64,000 nt of DNA from Massilia phyllostachyos (GCF_021044825.1 NZ_JAJNOC010000001.1:682001-746000); one strand, 5' to 3'; numbered from the stretch's first letter, positions 35,295-43,754 are shown. Notes: generated by a model not told the origin, from the letters alone. Numbers and translations are program-made.

Positions 35295-35363
35295 CACCCG
35301 CCTCGGCGGGTGGCTGAGATGAGATCGAGACCCCAGCCCTCGCAAGAGGGGTGGGGTTTTTTT
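35295..35363 (+). terminator. Tandem hairpins and terminator after the surface-layer gene
   Basis: A first GC-rich hairpin (CACCCGCC-TC-GGCGGGTG, around 35295-35312) is followed by a second stem (ACCCCAGCCCTC with GAGGGGTGGGGT, 35330-35357) and a run of seven T. This is a strong rho-independent terminator. It should stop most surface-layer transcripts, leaving limited read-through into the methyltransferase gene at 35446, as in other S-layer operons. Confidence 0.88.
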
Positions 35364-35445
35364 ATTCAGAGCCAAAAAAACCTTGTCATCATCCTCCGAG
35401 CCGAGTGATACCATGTGAAATCTTTAAATTTTGCTGGGAGACACT

Positions 35446-36984
35446 ATGTCGGATTGGACCGGTGGCTACGTCGCCGAGATCGGATACACAGCTGGCTACT
35501 ACGCCGAACTCAATCCCCTGCGCATCAAGCTGGCCTTCCTGGCCGCAGGCTATGCCTTCCCCGAAGCCGGAACTGCCTGCGAGCTCGGCTTTGGTCAGGG
35601 CGTCAGCACCAACGTCCATGCCGCGGCATCTGTCACGAGCTGGTACGGCACCGATTTCAATCCAGCCCAGGCGGGCTTTGCCCAAGAGCTGGCGGCGGCC
35701 TCCGGCGCCGACGTCAAGCTATACGATCAGGCTTTCGACGAATTCTGCAACCGAGCCGATCTTCCCGAATTCGATTTCATCGGACTGCACGGCATCTGGA
35801 GCTGGATCTCCGACGCCAACCGCCACGTCATCGTCGATTTCATCCGCCGCAAGCTGAAGGTCGGCGGTGTGGTCTATATCAGCTACAACACCCAGCCGGG
35901 ATGGGCCGCCATGGTCCCCTTGCGCAACCTGTTGACCGAGCATGCCCAGCTGATGGCGGCGCCGGGGCAGGGCATCGTGCCGCGCATCGACGCCTCGCTC
36001 GATTTTGCGGAAAAAGTCCTCAGCAGCGGCGCCTTGTATGGGCGTGCCAATCCGCACGTCGCAGAACGCCTCGGTGCGCTGAAGGGACAGAACCGCCAAT
36101 ACCTTGCGCATGAATATTTCAACCAGGACTGGGTGCCGATGTCGTTTTCCAGCCTGCGCAACTGGTTCGAAGAGGCGAAGCTGACCTATGCGTGTTCGGC
36201 GCACTATCTCGATCATGTCGATGCCATGAATCTGACGGCCGGGCAGCAAGAATTGCTCAATGAAATTCCCGACCGTATGTTCCGTGAAACGGTGCGGGAC
36301 TTCATGGTCAACAGTCTGTTCCGTCGAGACTACTGGGTGCGCGGTGCTCGCCAGCTGAACATGGTGCAACGTGTCGAAGGGTTGCGCGAGCTGCGCTTCG
36401 CCATGGCTACCCCGGTCGACCAGATAACGCTCAAGGTCAAGGGCATCCTCGGAGAAGCGGATATGAACGAGGCCGTCTACAGACCGATCCTCGACTGCTT
36501 CAACGGCTATCGCATCTTGTCGTTCAAGGAATTGGAAGACGCTGTTCGACCAGCAGGGGTCAGCCTGGAAGCATTGGCGCAGGCCCTGCTGATCCTCGCC
36601 TCCAGGTCCATTTTGCATCCGGCGCAGAGCGATGCGGTGATCAAGACGACATTGCCGGCTTGCAAGCGACTCAACCGCATGCTGTGCGAGAAGGCGCGGT
36701 ATTCGGACGAAGTGCTGGCGATGGCCTCGCCTGTCACTGGCGGCGCGATCCACATGAACCGGGTCGACAAGCTGCTCCTGCTGGCGGGAGCGAAGGGCTC
36801 GAAAGACCCTGAAACGTCGGCGCGTTTCGTTATCGCCAACCTGGCTCTGGGCGGCTCGCGCATCGTCAAGGAGGGCAAGCCGCTGGACACGCCGGAGGCG
36901 GAACTCGACGAGGCGATCAGGATGGCAACTGCCTTCAACGAAAAGATGCTGCCGATGTTGAAAGCCTTGCGCATCGAATGCTGA
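35446..36984 (+). CDS. PKMT-type SAM-dependent methyltransferase with regulatory domain
   Basis: 512 aa from ATG at 35446 (GGGAG 6 nt upstream). The N-terminal Rossmann fold (about 10-200) has motif I CELGFGQG, followed by YGTDFNPAQAGFA and FDFIGLHGIWSW. The second part (about 210-300) and the helical C-terminal region correspond to the methyltransferase regulatory domain found with it in rickettsial protein-lysine methyltransferases that modify outer-membrane protein OmpB. No signal peptide, so modification would take place before secretion. It lies between the surface-layer gene and its secretion operon, which makes the surface-layer protein the obvious candidate substrate. Codon choice is less biased than in the neighbours. 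Lysine specificity is inferred from family, not shown. Confidence 0.82.
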   Translation: MSDWTGGYVAEIGYTAGYYAELNPLRIKLAFLAAGYAFPEAGTACELGFGQGVSTNVHAAASVTSWYGTDFNPAQAGFAQELAAASGADVKLYDQAFDEFCNRADLPEFDFIGLHGIWSWISDANRHVIVDFIRRKLKVGGVVYISYNTQPGWAAMVPLRNLLTEHAQLMAAPGQGIVPRIDASLDFAEKVLSSGALYGRANPHVAERLGALKGQNRQYLAHEYFNQDWVPMSFSSLRNWFEEAKLTYACSAHYLDHVDAMNLTAGQQELLNEIPDRMFRETVRDFMVNSLFRRDYWVRGARQLNMVQRVEGLRELRFAMATPVDQITLKVKGILGEADMNEAVYRPILDCFNGYRILSFKELEDAVRPAGVSLEALAQALLILASRSILHPAQSDAVIKTTLPACKRLNRMLCEKARYSDEVLAMASPVTGGAIHMNRVDKLLLLAGAKGSKDPETSARFVIANLALGGSRIVKEGKPLDTPEAELDEAIRMATAFNEKMLPMLKALRIEC

Positions 36985-36997
36985 TGCAAGCTAAATA

Positions 36998-37025
36998 ACA
37001 GGCGGACCTATTGCAGTTCGCCTGT
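36998..37025 (+). terminator. Hairpin after the methyltransferase gene
   Basis: ACAGGCGGAC and GTTCGCCTGT form a 10-bp stem (one G-T pair) with an 8-nt loop, 14 nt after the stop. There is no T-run, so it may be a weak or Rho-assisted terminator or an mRNA 3' end stabiliser. Confidence 0.5.
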
Positions 37026-37082
37026 GGCCCGTGCGCCACGCCTAACGTAAAAACGGAGGGCTAGCGTTTCCAAAATATCTCG

Positions 37083-37126
37083 AAATGTGATGTGCATCAC
37101 ATTTCCCGCAGGATTTGAGCGATAAT
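37083..37126 (+). promoter_or_regulatory. CRP-type operator and class II promoter of the type I secretion operon
   Basis: A perfect 22-bp palindrome (37083-37104, arms AAATGTGATG) contains TGTGA-N6-TCACA (37086-37101). GATAAT at 37121-37126 lies 27.5 bp from the centre, placing the site near -40 to -41 of a start point at about 37133. The same GATAAT hexamer is used before the fecR-like gene. This also shows that a possible TTG start at 37115 would lie upstream of the transcript. Confidence 0.75.
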
Positions 37127-37198
37127 GTTCGCTCGCTCCTGTCGAGTCCGCTTGACGAACGAAAGGGGCGAATCTCCCACGCGTTCTTCACGGACCCA

Positions 37199-39049
37199 AT
37201 GAATACCAAACTCTTCAACAAGAAAAACGAAATCGAACAGGCCCTGCTCGGTTTCAAGAGCACCTTCTGGACGGTCGGCACCTTCAGCGCCATCACCAAC
37301 CTGCTGATGCTGGTGCCGTCGCTGTACATGCTGCAGGTCTACGACCGCGTGCTGGCCAGCCGCAACGAGTTGACGCTCGTGATGCTGACGGTGCTGATGC
37401 TGGGCGCCTACCTGCTCATGACCGGCCTCGAGCTGGTGCGTTCCTACGTGCTGGTCCGTGTCGGCGCCCAATTCGACATGAAGCTCAACAAGCGCGTGTA
37501 CACCGCGGCCTTCGAGCAGAACCTGAAGCAGGCGGGCGCCAACGCCGGCCAGTCGCTGAGCGACCTGACCACCTTGCGCCAGTTCCTGACCGGTAACGCG
37601 CTGTTCGCCTTCTTCGACGCGCCGTGGTTCCCGATCTACCTGGCCGTGATCTTCATGTTCGAGCCGGCGCTGGGCTGGTTCTCGGTGGGCGGTACCGTCA
37701 TCCTGATCATCCTGGCCTTCGTCAACGAACGCACCACCAAGGCGCCGCTGACCGAAGCCAACAGCATGGCGATCGCCGCCAACACCATGGCGACCAACAA
37801 CCTGCGCAATGCCGAAGTCATCGAATCGATGGGCATGCTGCCGAACCTGATCCAGCGCTGGTTCAAGACCCATGGCAAGTTCCTGAGCCTGCAGGCCGAG
37901 GCCAGCGAAAAGGCCGCCAAGATCGCCTCCGCCACCAAGTTCGTGCAGATCTCGCTGCAGTCGCTGGTGCTGGGCTTCGGCGCGCTGCTGGTCCTCGAAA
38001 ACAAGATGACCCCGGGCATGATGATCGCCGCCTCGATCCTGGTCGGCCGCGCCCTGGCGCCGGTCCAGCAGGTGATCGCGGTATGGAAGTCGCTGAGCAC
38101 CACCCGCAGCGCCTTCGAGCGCCTGACCAAGCTGCTGGAAGCCAATCCGGCGCGTGAAGCCGGCATGGAACTGCCGAAACCGAAGGGCGCGCTGTCGGTG
38201 GAAGCCGTCACCGCCGGTCCGCCGGGTGCCAAGATGCCAGTGATCAAGGGCCTGAGCTTCGCCATCCAGCCGGGCGACGTGCTCGGCGTGATCGGCCCGA
38301 GCGGCTCCGGCAAGTCGACCCTGGCGCGCCTGCTGGTGGGTGTGTGGCCGTCCATGATGGGCAAGGTGCGCCTGGACGGCGCCGATATCTACCAGTGGAA
38401 CAAGGGCGAACTCGGCCCGCACATGGGTTACCTGCCGCAGGACATTGAACTCTTCAGCGGCACGGTTGCCGAAAACATCGCCCGCTTTGGCGAAGTCGAT
38501 TCCGACAAGGTGGTGCAGGCGGCCCAGCGCGCCGGCGTGCACGACATGATCCTGCACATGGCGAACGGCTACGACACCAAGCTGGGCGACGGCGGCGCCG
38601 GCCTGTCCGGCGGTCAGAAGCAGCGTATCGGCCTGGCGCGCGCCATGTACGACGACCCCGCGGTGATCGTGCTGGACGAGCCGAACTCGAACCTGGACGA
38701 CGTTGGCGAACAGGCCCTGGTGCAGGCGGTGCTCGACCTGCGCCAGCGCGGCAAGACCATCGTCCTGATCACCCACCGCACCACGGTGCTGGGCGTGACG
38801 ACCAAGCTGCTCCTGATGCGTGACGGTGCGGCCCAGGCCTTCGGTCCGACCAAGGAAGTGATGGCGGCGCTGCAGGAGGCGCAACAGAAAATGATCCAGC
38901 AACAGCAAGCAGCGCAACAGCAGAACCAACAGGCGGCCCAGCAGCAGGCCGCGGCCCAGGCGGCTGCGCAGCAGGCAGCCATGCAGCAACAGCGCGCCCA
39001 GGCGGAGGCGCAGGCAGCCGCGAACGCCGCGGCAGGGGAGAATAACTGA
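37199..39049 (+). CDS. Type I secretion permease/ATPase (RsaD/PrtD type)
   Basis: 616 aa. Six-helix ABC exporter membrane domain (about 20-310) without a C39 peptidase domain, then the ATPase: Walker A GPSGSGKST (about 366), signature LSGGQKQR (about 469), Walker B VIVLDEPNSNLD (about 488) and the H-loop in LITHRTTVLG. It belongs to the PrtD/LipB/RsaD family that exports RTX and S-layer proteins without a cleaved signal. The last 55 residues are an unusual low-complexity Gln/Ala tail. ATG at 37199 is used since an in-frame TTG at 37115 precedes the predicted transcription start. Its stop overlaps the next start (TGATG). Likely substrates are the surface-layer protein and the small DUF4214 protein. 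Confidence 0.93.
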   Translation: MNTKLFNKKNEIEQALLGFKSTFWTVGTFSAITNLLMLVPSLYMLQVYDRVLASRNELTLVMLTVLMLGAYLLMTGLELVRSYVLVRVGAQFDMKLNKRVYTAAFEQNLKQAGANAGQSLSDLTTLRQFLTGNALFAFFDAPWFPIYLAVIFMFEPALGWFSVGGTVILIILAFVNERTTKAPLTEANSMAIAANTMATNNLRNAEVIESMGMLPNLIQRWFKTHGKFLSLQAEASEKAAKIASATKFVQISLQSLVLGFGALLVLENKMTPGMMIAASILVGRALAPVQQVIAVWKSLSTTRSAFERLTKLLEANPAREAGMELPKPKGALSVEAVTAGPPGAKMPVIKGLSFAIQPGDVLGVIGPSGSGKSTLARLLVGVWPSMMGKVRLDGADIYQWNKGELGPHMGYLPQDIELFSGTVAENIARFGEVDSDKVVQAAQRAGVHDMILHMANGYDTKLGDGGAGLSGGQKQRIGLARAMYDDPAVIVLDEPNSNLDDVGEQALVQAVLDLRQRGKTIVLITHRTTVLGVTTKLLLMRDGAAQAFGPTKEVMAALQEAQQKMIQQQQAAQQQNQQAAQQQAAAQAAAQQAAMQQQRAQAEAQAAANAAAGENN

Positions 39050-40401
39050 TGCAACTCGTGAAAAAGGAAACCGCGGACGTCGTCGCACGTGACGTGACCC
39101 CGGTGGAAGTGAGCACTGACGCGCGCAGCTTTGCGCGCATTGGCTGGATCGTGGTCATCGTCGGCTTCCTCGGCTTCGTGCTGTGGGCCTCGCTGGCCCC
39201 GCTCGACAAGGGCGTGCCGTTGTCGGGCACCGTGGCCAAGGAATCGAACCGCCAGACCGTGCAGCACCTGAGCGGCGGCACCATCCAGGAAATCCTGGTG
39301 AAGGATGGCGACACCGTCAAGAAGGGCCAGGTGCTGGTGCGCATGAACCCGGTGATGGCGCAGGCAGGCTTCAGCACGACCGAGGCGCAGTACCTGAGCG
39401 CGCGCGCCGTCGAAGCCCGCCTGATGGCCGAGATGGGCAACAAGAAGAGCATCGCCTTCCCGCCCGAACTCGCGTCGCGCCGCAACGACCCGCGCGTGGC
39501 CGAGATCATGTCGCTGCAGGAGCAGCTGCTGATGTCGCGCCAGATGTCGCTGCAGAGCGAGCTGTCGAGCGTCGACGAAAGCATTGCCGGCCTGAAGCTG
39601 CAGATCCGCGGCCTGGAAGAGTCGCGCGACAGCAAGAAGGAGCAGGTCGGCTTCCTGAAGGAGCAGCTGGCCGGCATGCGTGACCTGGCCAAGGATGGCT
39701 ACGTCGCCCGCAACCGCCTGCTCGACCTGGAGCGCACCTATGCCCAGCTGGGCGGCGCGATCTCGGAAGACATCGGCAACATCGGCCGCTCGCAGCGCCA
39801 GGTGATGGAACTGAGCCTGCGCCGCACCCAGCGCATGTCGGACTACCAGAAGGAAGTGCGCACCCAGCTGACCGAGGCGCAGAAGGAAGCCGAAGCGCTG
39901 GCCGGCCGCATGGACGCCCAGAAGTTCGAACTGGCCAACGTCGAAGTGAAATCGCCCGCAGACGGCGTGGTGGTTGGCTCGACCGTGTTCACCAACGGCG
40001 GCGTGGTCCCGCCGGGCCACAAGATGATGGACATCGTCCCGAGCGGCGACCCGCTGGTGGTCGAGGGTCAACTGCCGGTCAACCTGGTGGACAAGGTGCA
40101 CCCGGGCCTGCCGGTGGAGTTGATGTTCTCGGCGTTCAACACCAATAAGACCCCGCACATCGAAGGCGAAGTGACGCAGGTGTCGGCCGACCGCTCGGTC
40201 GACCAGCATACCGGCATGCCGTACTACACGGTGCGCGTGAAGGTGTCGCCGGAAGGCGCGAAGAAAGTGGCGGCGCACAAGATGAACATCGTCTCGGGCA
40301 TGCCGGTGGAACTGTTCGTCAAGACCGGTGAGCGCACCATGATGAATTATCTGCTGCGTCCGGTGTTCGACCGCGCCCAGTCGGCCGTGGGTGGAGACTG
40401 A
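39049..40401 (+). CDS. Type I secretion membrane fusion protein (HlyD/PrtE type)
   Basis: 450 aa. One N-terminal transmembrane helix (about 27-47: IGWIVVIVGFLGFVLWASLAPL), a periplasmic lipoyl half-motif (VQHLSGGTIQEILVKDGDTVKKGQVLVRM), two long coiled-coil helices (about 110-290), the second lipoyl half and the beta-barrel end with SGMPVELFVKTGERT, the conserved HlyD-family C-terminal pattern. It bridges the ABC exporter and the TolC channel. The start overlaps the stop of the ATPase gene, indicating coupled translation. Confidence 0.94.
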   Translation: MQLVKKETADVVARDVTPVEVSTDARSFARIGWIVVIVGFLGFVLWASLAPLDKGVPLSGTVAKESNRQTVQHLSGGTIQEILVKDGDTVKKGQVLVRMNPVMAQAGFSTTEAQYLSARAVEARLMAEMGNKKSIAFPPELASRRNDPRVAEIMSLQEQLLMSRQMSLQSELSSVDESIAGLKLQIRGLEESRDSKKEQVGFLKEQLAGMRDLAKDGYVARNRLLDLERTYAQLGGAISEDIGNIGRSQRQVMELSLRRTQRMSDYQKEVRTQLTEAQKEAEALAGRMDAQKFELANVEVKSPADGVVVGSTVFTNGGVVPPGHKMMDIVPSGDPLVVEGQLPVNLVDKVHPGLPVELMFSAFNTNKTPHIEGEVTQVSADRSVDQHTGMPYYTVRVKVSPEGAKKVAAHKMNIVSGMPVELFVKTGERTMMNYLLRPVFDRAQSAVGGD

Positions 40402-40406
40402 TCACG

Positions 40407-41762
40407 ATGAGCGCAACCCGACGCATCCCGGCGCGCCTGCGCGCCCTCGCCGTGGCGGCCGCCGCGCTGGTGGTTGCCGGCCAGGCCGGCGCGGTCACCC
40501 TGCAGCAGGCCTACGAGGCCGCCTTGAAGAACGATCCGACCTACCGCATGGGCATCCAGGCGAACGAGGCGGCCAAGGAAAACCGCATCCTCGGCCGTTC
40601 GCAGCTGCTGCCGAGCGTGTCGGCGAGCTATAGCCGCAACAAGAACGTGGTGGACCAGGAGCTGACGGATCCGCGTCTTCCAGCGCCGATTCTCAGCCAT
40701 CCGCGCTACGCCAGTACTTCGGCAGCCCTGCAGCTGCGCCAGTCGATCCTGAACCTGGACGCGGTCCAGCGCTACCGCCAAGGCAAGGTGCAGACCGAAG
40801 CCGGCGCCGAGCAGTTCAAGGTCGACACCAATGAAGTCGCGGTGCGCGTGCTGACCGCTTATCTGGACGCCCTGTTCGCCGAAGACCAGCTGGCGCTCTC
40901 CCGTGTGCAGCGCGACATGTATGCCGAGCAGCAGAAGGTCAACGAGCGCCTGTTCGAAAAAGGCGAGGGCACCCGCACCGACATGCTGGAAACCAAGGCC
41001 CGGCTCGACCTGGCCGAGGCCCAGTTGATCGAGGCGCAGGACCAGGCCGTCGTGCAGCGCAATGTGCTGGAAGGGATCATCGGCGGTCCCGCAGGCAAGC
41101 TGGACCAGCTGAGCGAGGCCTTCCGCGTCGGCGATCTGATCCAGGGTTCCTTCGAGGAGTGGAGCAAGCGGGCGATCGACAACAGCCACGAGCTGCAAGT
41201 CGCGCGCCTGGGCGTGGAAAACGCGCGCCTGGAGATCGGCCGCATCAAGGCCGGCCACGCGCCGCGCATCGACTTCGTCGCCACCTACAGCAAGGGCGAC
41301 AACGAGACCATCAATACCCTGAACCAGGACAACCTGAACCGCAGCCTGGGCGTGCAGATCAACTTCCCGATCTACCAGGGCGGCGCCATCAACGCCCAGA
41401 CGCGCCAGGCCGCGGCCAACTACGAGCGCGCGCGCGCCGACCTCGACGCCCGCACCGACAAGCTGCTGGTCGAGGTGCGCCGCGCCCACAGCCTGGTGCA
41501 GAGCAGCGTGCGCAAGGTCGATGCCTTGGTCAAGGCGACCGAGTCGGCCAAGCTCCTGATGACGGCGACCGAGCAGAGCATCAAGGGTGGTGTGCGCATC
41601 AACCTCGACCTGCTCAATGCCCAGCAGCAGCTGTTCATCGGCCAGCGCGACCTGGCGCAGGCGCGCTATGCCTACCTGATCGCGGTGCTGCGCCTGCGCG
41701 CCTTCACGGGCGAAGTCGGCAGCGAAGACATTCGCGCGATCGCGGCGTATTTCCGGTCCTGA
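40407..41762 (+). CDS. Type I secretion outer-membrane channel (TolC family)
   Basis: 451 aa with a signal peptide (cleavage near GQAGAVTLQQAYEAALKNDP, where the mature TolC-type start is typical). Two repeats of the outer-membrane efflux domain follow, with long coiled-coil helices and the second-repeat NFPIYQGGAINAQTRQAAANYERARADL. The length fits PrtF/TolC exporters. It begins 5 bp after the HlyD gene; the three genes form one operon and give a complete dedicated type I secretion system. Confidence 0.94.
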   Translation: MSATRRIPARLRALAVAAAALVVAGQAGAVTLQQAYEAALKNDPTYRMGIQANEAAKENRILGRSQLLPSVSASYSRNKNVVDQELTDPRLPAPILSHPRYASTSAALQLRQSILNLDAVQRYRQGKVQTEAGAEQFKVDTNEVAVRVLTAYLDALFAEDQLALSRVQRDMYAEQQKVNERLFEKGEGTRTDMLETKARLDLAEAQLIEAQDQAVVQRNVLEGIIGGPAGKLDQLSEAFRVGDLIQGSFEEWSKRAIDNSHELQVARLGVENARLEIGRIKAGHAPRIDFVATYSKGDNETINTLNQDNLNRSLGVQINFPIYQGGAINAQTRQAAANYERARADLDARTDKLLVEVRRAHSLVQSSVRKVDALVKATESAKLLMTATEQSIKGGVRINLDLLNAQQQLFIGQRDLAQARYAYLIAVLRLRAFTGEVGSEDIRAIAAYFRS

Positions 41763-41789
41763 TCGACCGGCGCTTTTACGCATCCCGAC

Positions 41790-41820
41790 GGGCCGGCTAC
41801 ATGCCGGCCTTGTCGTTTTT
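41790..41820 (+). terminator. Terminator after the type I secretion operon
   Basis: GGCCGGC-TACAT-GCCGGCC stem-loop (41791-41809) followed by TTGTCGTTTTT, 30 nt after the tolC-like stop. Typical rho-independent terminator. Confidence 0.82.
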
Positions 41821-42124
41821 ATGGCGGCGGCTGCCCGTTTATGCTTCGCAATTTATTGCAGACCTATAACAGGTCCGAGCTCATCCGGCATGTGAAACAT
41901 GGCCCCTGCTCATCAATTGGAAGCCGCATGGATGCTTGTTTCTGGCGCTTTCTTCCATCTTTTTGCAGGGGCGTTTCTACCCTGTGAAACGCATGCGTTC
42001 TGGCAAAACATTTCGCTAAGTAATTGATTTCATTGAGGAATCGCGCACGATTGGATGAGTGATTCTCGCCGTCTTTTTTCTTGTTCCGGTAATATTTTGC
42101 TCATTACTTGACAAGGAGGCAGTG
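41821..42124. promoter_or_regulatory. Intergenic leader region of the small DUF4214 gene
   Basis: Contains overlapping inverted repeats: GCGTTTC (41971-41977) can pair with GAAACGC (41986-41992), and the latter is also half of the palindrome AACGCATGCGTT (41988-41999), so the two pairings exclude each other. A TAATAT hexamer at 42090-42095 and a short GTAAT/ATTAC hairpin lie just before the strong AAGGAGG ribosome site at 42113. No CRP-type site is found. No gene seen. Confidence 0.4.
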
Positions 42125-42712
42125 ATGGCAACTGATTACGTGAATGAAGTGCAAAAGCTCTACGTCGCTTACTTTGGCCGTCCGGCCGACACCAGCGGCA
42201 TGGGCTTCTGGGTGAACCAGCTGCAGAACAATCCGTCCGGCTACGAGATGATCTCGAACGCGTTCTCGACTTCGCCGGAATACCAGCAGATGTATGGCGG
42301 CCAGAGCAACCGCGAAGTCGTGCTGGACATCTACCGTAACGTGTTCGGCCGTGAAGGCGACCAGGGCGGCGTCGACTTCTGGACCGCACGCCTGGATGCC
42401 GGCGACATTACCGTGGGCAACGCCGTGGTCGCGCTGGCCCAGTCCGCTGTCAATGCCAACAACAACGATGGCTTCGTGTTCAAGGCGCGTGTGGGCGTGG
42501 CGACCGCATTCACCGAGCACCTGAACCTGCCGGCCGAGCAGAACGCCTACGCGGGCCCGGCGGCGATGCAAATCGCCATGGACTACGTCGGCGGCGTGCG
42601 CGACATCACCACCGCGGCCCAGCACATGGACCCGGGCCAGATCGACGCCGCCATCGCGCGCATCGTCGGCACGCCGAGCGGCATGGTTGCCGATATGGGG
42701 TTTGTCGCCTGA
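42125..42712 (+). CDS. Small free-standing DUF4214 protein
   Basis: 195 aa, no signal peptide. Residues 1-110 are a DUF4214 domain closely matching the N-terminus of the surface-layer protein (VQKLYVAYFGRPADTSGMGFW here, IQKLYVAYFNRPADYEGLAHW there; FGREGDQGGVDFW here, FNRDADVGGLEFW there). A helical tail follows. AAGGAGG sits 6 nt before the ATG, the best ribosome site in the locus. It lies after the type I secretion operon but beyond its terminator. It may be a second type I substrate or a partner of the surface-layer N-terminus, for example in anchoring. Function unknown. Confidence 0.85.
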   Translation: MATDYVNEVQKLYVAYFGRPADTSGMGFWVNQLQNNPSGYEMISNAFSTSPEYQQMYGGQSNREVVLDIYRNVFGREGDQGGVDFWTARLDAGDITVGNAVVALAQSAVNANNNDGFVFKARVGVATAFTEHLNLPAEQNAYAGPAAMQIAMDYVGGVRDITTAAQHMDPGQIDAAIARIVGTPSGMVADMGFVA

Positions 42713-42832
42713 AATATTATTTCAGTAAAAGCGGGTTTTTGAAATTTTATTGCATCAAAAAGCAGTGCCGGTATCGAGCGTCATACGCGCTATAACGCAG
42801 GCAGCGTCCTAACGCGGCGCGATAACGGAAAC

Positions 42833-42875
42833 AAAAAAGGCCCAGGTCGCTTCGCAGCGTCCCAGGCCTTTTTGC
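42833..42875. terminator. Bidirectional terminator between DUF4214 gene and trhO
   Basis: AAAAAAGGCC...GGCCTTTTT stem-loop with A-run on the left and T-run on the right, so it can serve both the plus-strand DUF4214 gene and the convergent trhO gene. Confidence 0.85.
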
Positions 42876-42899
42876 CATTTTGAACCCGATTACCCTACA

Positions 42900-43754
42900 T
42901 CAGGCAGCCGCGGCGCTCTTGCCGGCGCAATGCGGGCACGACACCCCCACCACGAACTCCGGCGACAACTGCTGGCGCGGCGTCACCACGGCGCGGCAGG
43001 CGAAGCACTGCACGGTCTCGGTCGGCTCCAGCTTCGGATTGAGCGCGGTACGGTAGTCGAACACGAAGCAGTCGCCCTTGTAGTGCTCGCCGCCGACTTC
43101 CTCGAAGTACTTCAGGATACCGCCGTCGAGCTGGTAGACGCGCTCGTAGCCGATGTTCTTCATGTGGATCGCCGCCTTCTCGCAGCGGATGCCGCCGGTG
43201 CAGAAGGTCACCACCGTCTTGCCCTCGAGCTCGTCCTTGTGCTTCGCCGCGACCTCGGGGAATTCGGTGAACTTCTCGATGCGGTAGTCGAGCGTGTTCT
43301 CGAAGGTGCCGACGTCGACTTCGAAGGCGTTGCGGGTTTCCATCATCACCACCGGCACGCCGTCGTCGTCATGGCCCTGGTCGAGCCAGCGCTTGAGCGT
43401 CTTCGCGTCCACCGACGGCGCGCGGCCCAGTTCCGGCTTGATCAGCGGCATGCGCATGGTGATGATCTCTTTCTTGATCTTCACCAGCATGCGCTTGTGC
43501 GACTGCTCGGCCGACAGGCTTTCCTTCCACTCCAGGTCCGCCAGGCGCGCGTCGCTGCGCACCCAGTCCAGGTAGCGGTCGATCTGCTCGCGCGTGCCCG
43601 ACACGAACATATTGATGCCTTCGGGGGTCAAAAGGACGGTGCCCTTCAGGCCGAGCTGCAGGCACTGCGCCTGGTACTGCGTGCGCAGCTCCTCGAGGTT
43701 GTCGAGGGTGACGAATTTATAAGCGGCGATGTTGACTTGGGTGGCGTGGGACAT
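42900..43754 (-). CDS. trhO: tRNA uridine(34) hydroxylase, rhodanese family
   Basis: 284 aa from ATG at 43754. An N-terminal acylphosphatase-like domain (about 1-95) precedes a rhodanese domain with the catalytic-loop motif [11 protein letters not shown] (about 181-191), the hallmark of TrhO/YceA proteins. A C-terminal segment has two CxxC-type pairs (CFACRAV and CPHC). The enzyme oxidises U34 of certain tRNAs to 5-hydroxyuridine with oxygen. The length is close to known betaproteobacterial members. TATAAT on the minus strand at 43790-43785 is a likely -10 element. Confidence 0.92.
   Translation of the reverse strand: MSHATQVNIAAYKFVTLDNLEELRTQYQAQCLQLGLKGTVLLTPEGINMFVSGTREQIDRYLDWVRSDARLADLEWKESLSAEQSHKRMLVKIKKEIITMRMPLIKPELGRAPSVDAKTLKRWLDQGHDDDGVPVVMMETRNAFEVDVGTFENTLDYRIEKFTEFPEVAAKHKDELEGKTVVTFCTGGIRCEKAAIHMKNIGYERVYQLDGGILKYFEEVGGEHYKGDCFVFDYRTALNPKLEPTETVQCFACRAVVTPRQQLSPEFVVGVSCPHCAGKSAAAA

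Noticed and set aside
31134-35414. 1426-codon open frame antisense to the surface-layer gene
   Set aside because: It aligns codon for codon with the sense gene and exists because that gene avoids TTA, CTA and TCA. Its product has no protein-like domain and no ribosome site.
37115-37198. TTG start extending the type I secretion ATPase by 28 residues
   Set aside because: The TTG lies upstream of the -10 hexamer and of the predicted transcription start near 37133, and the extra residues match nothing typical of the family.
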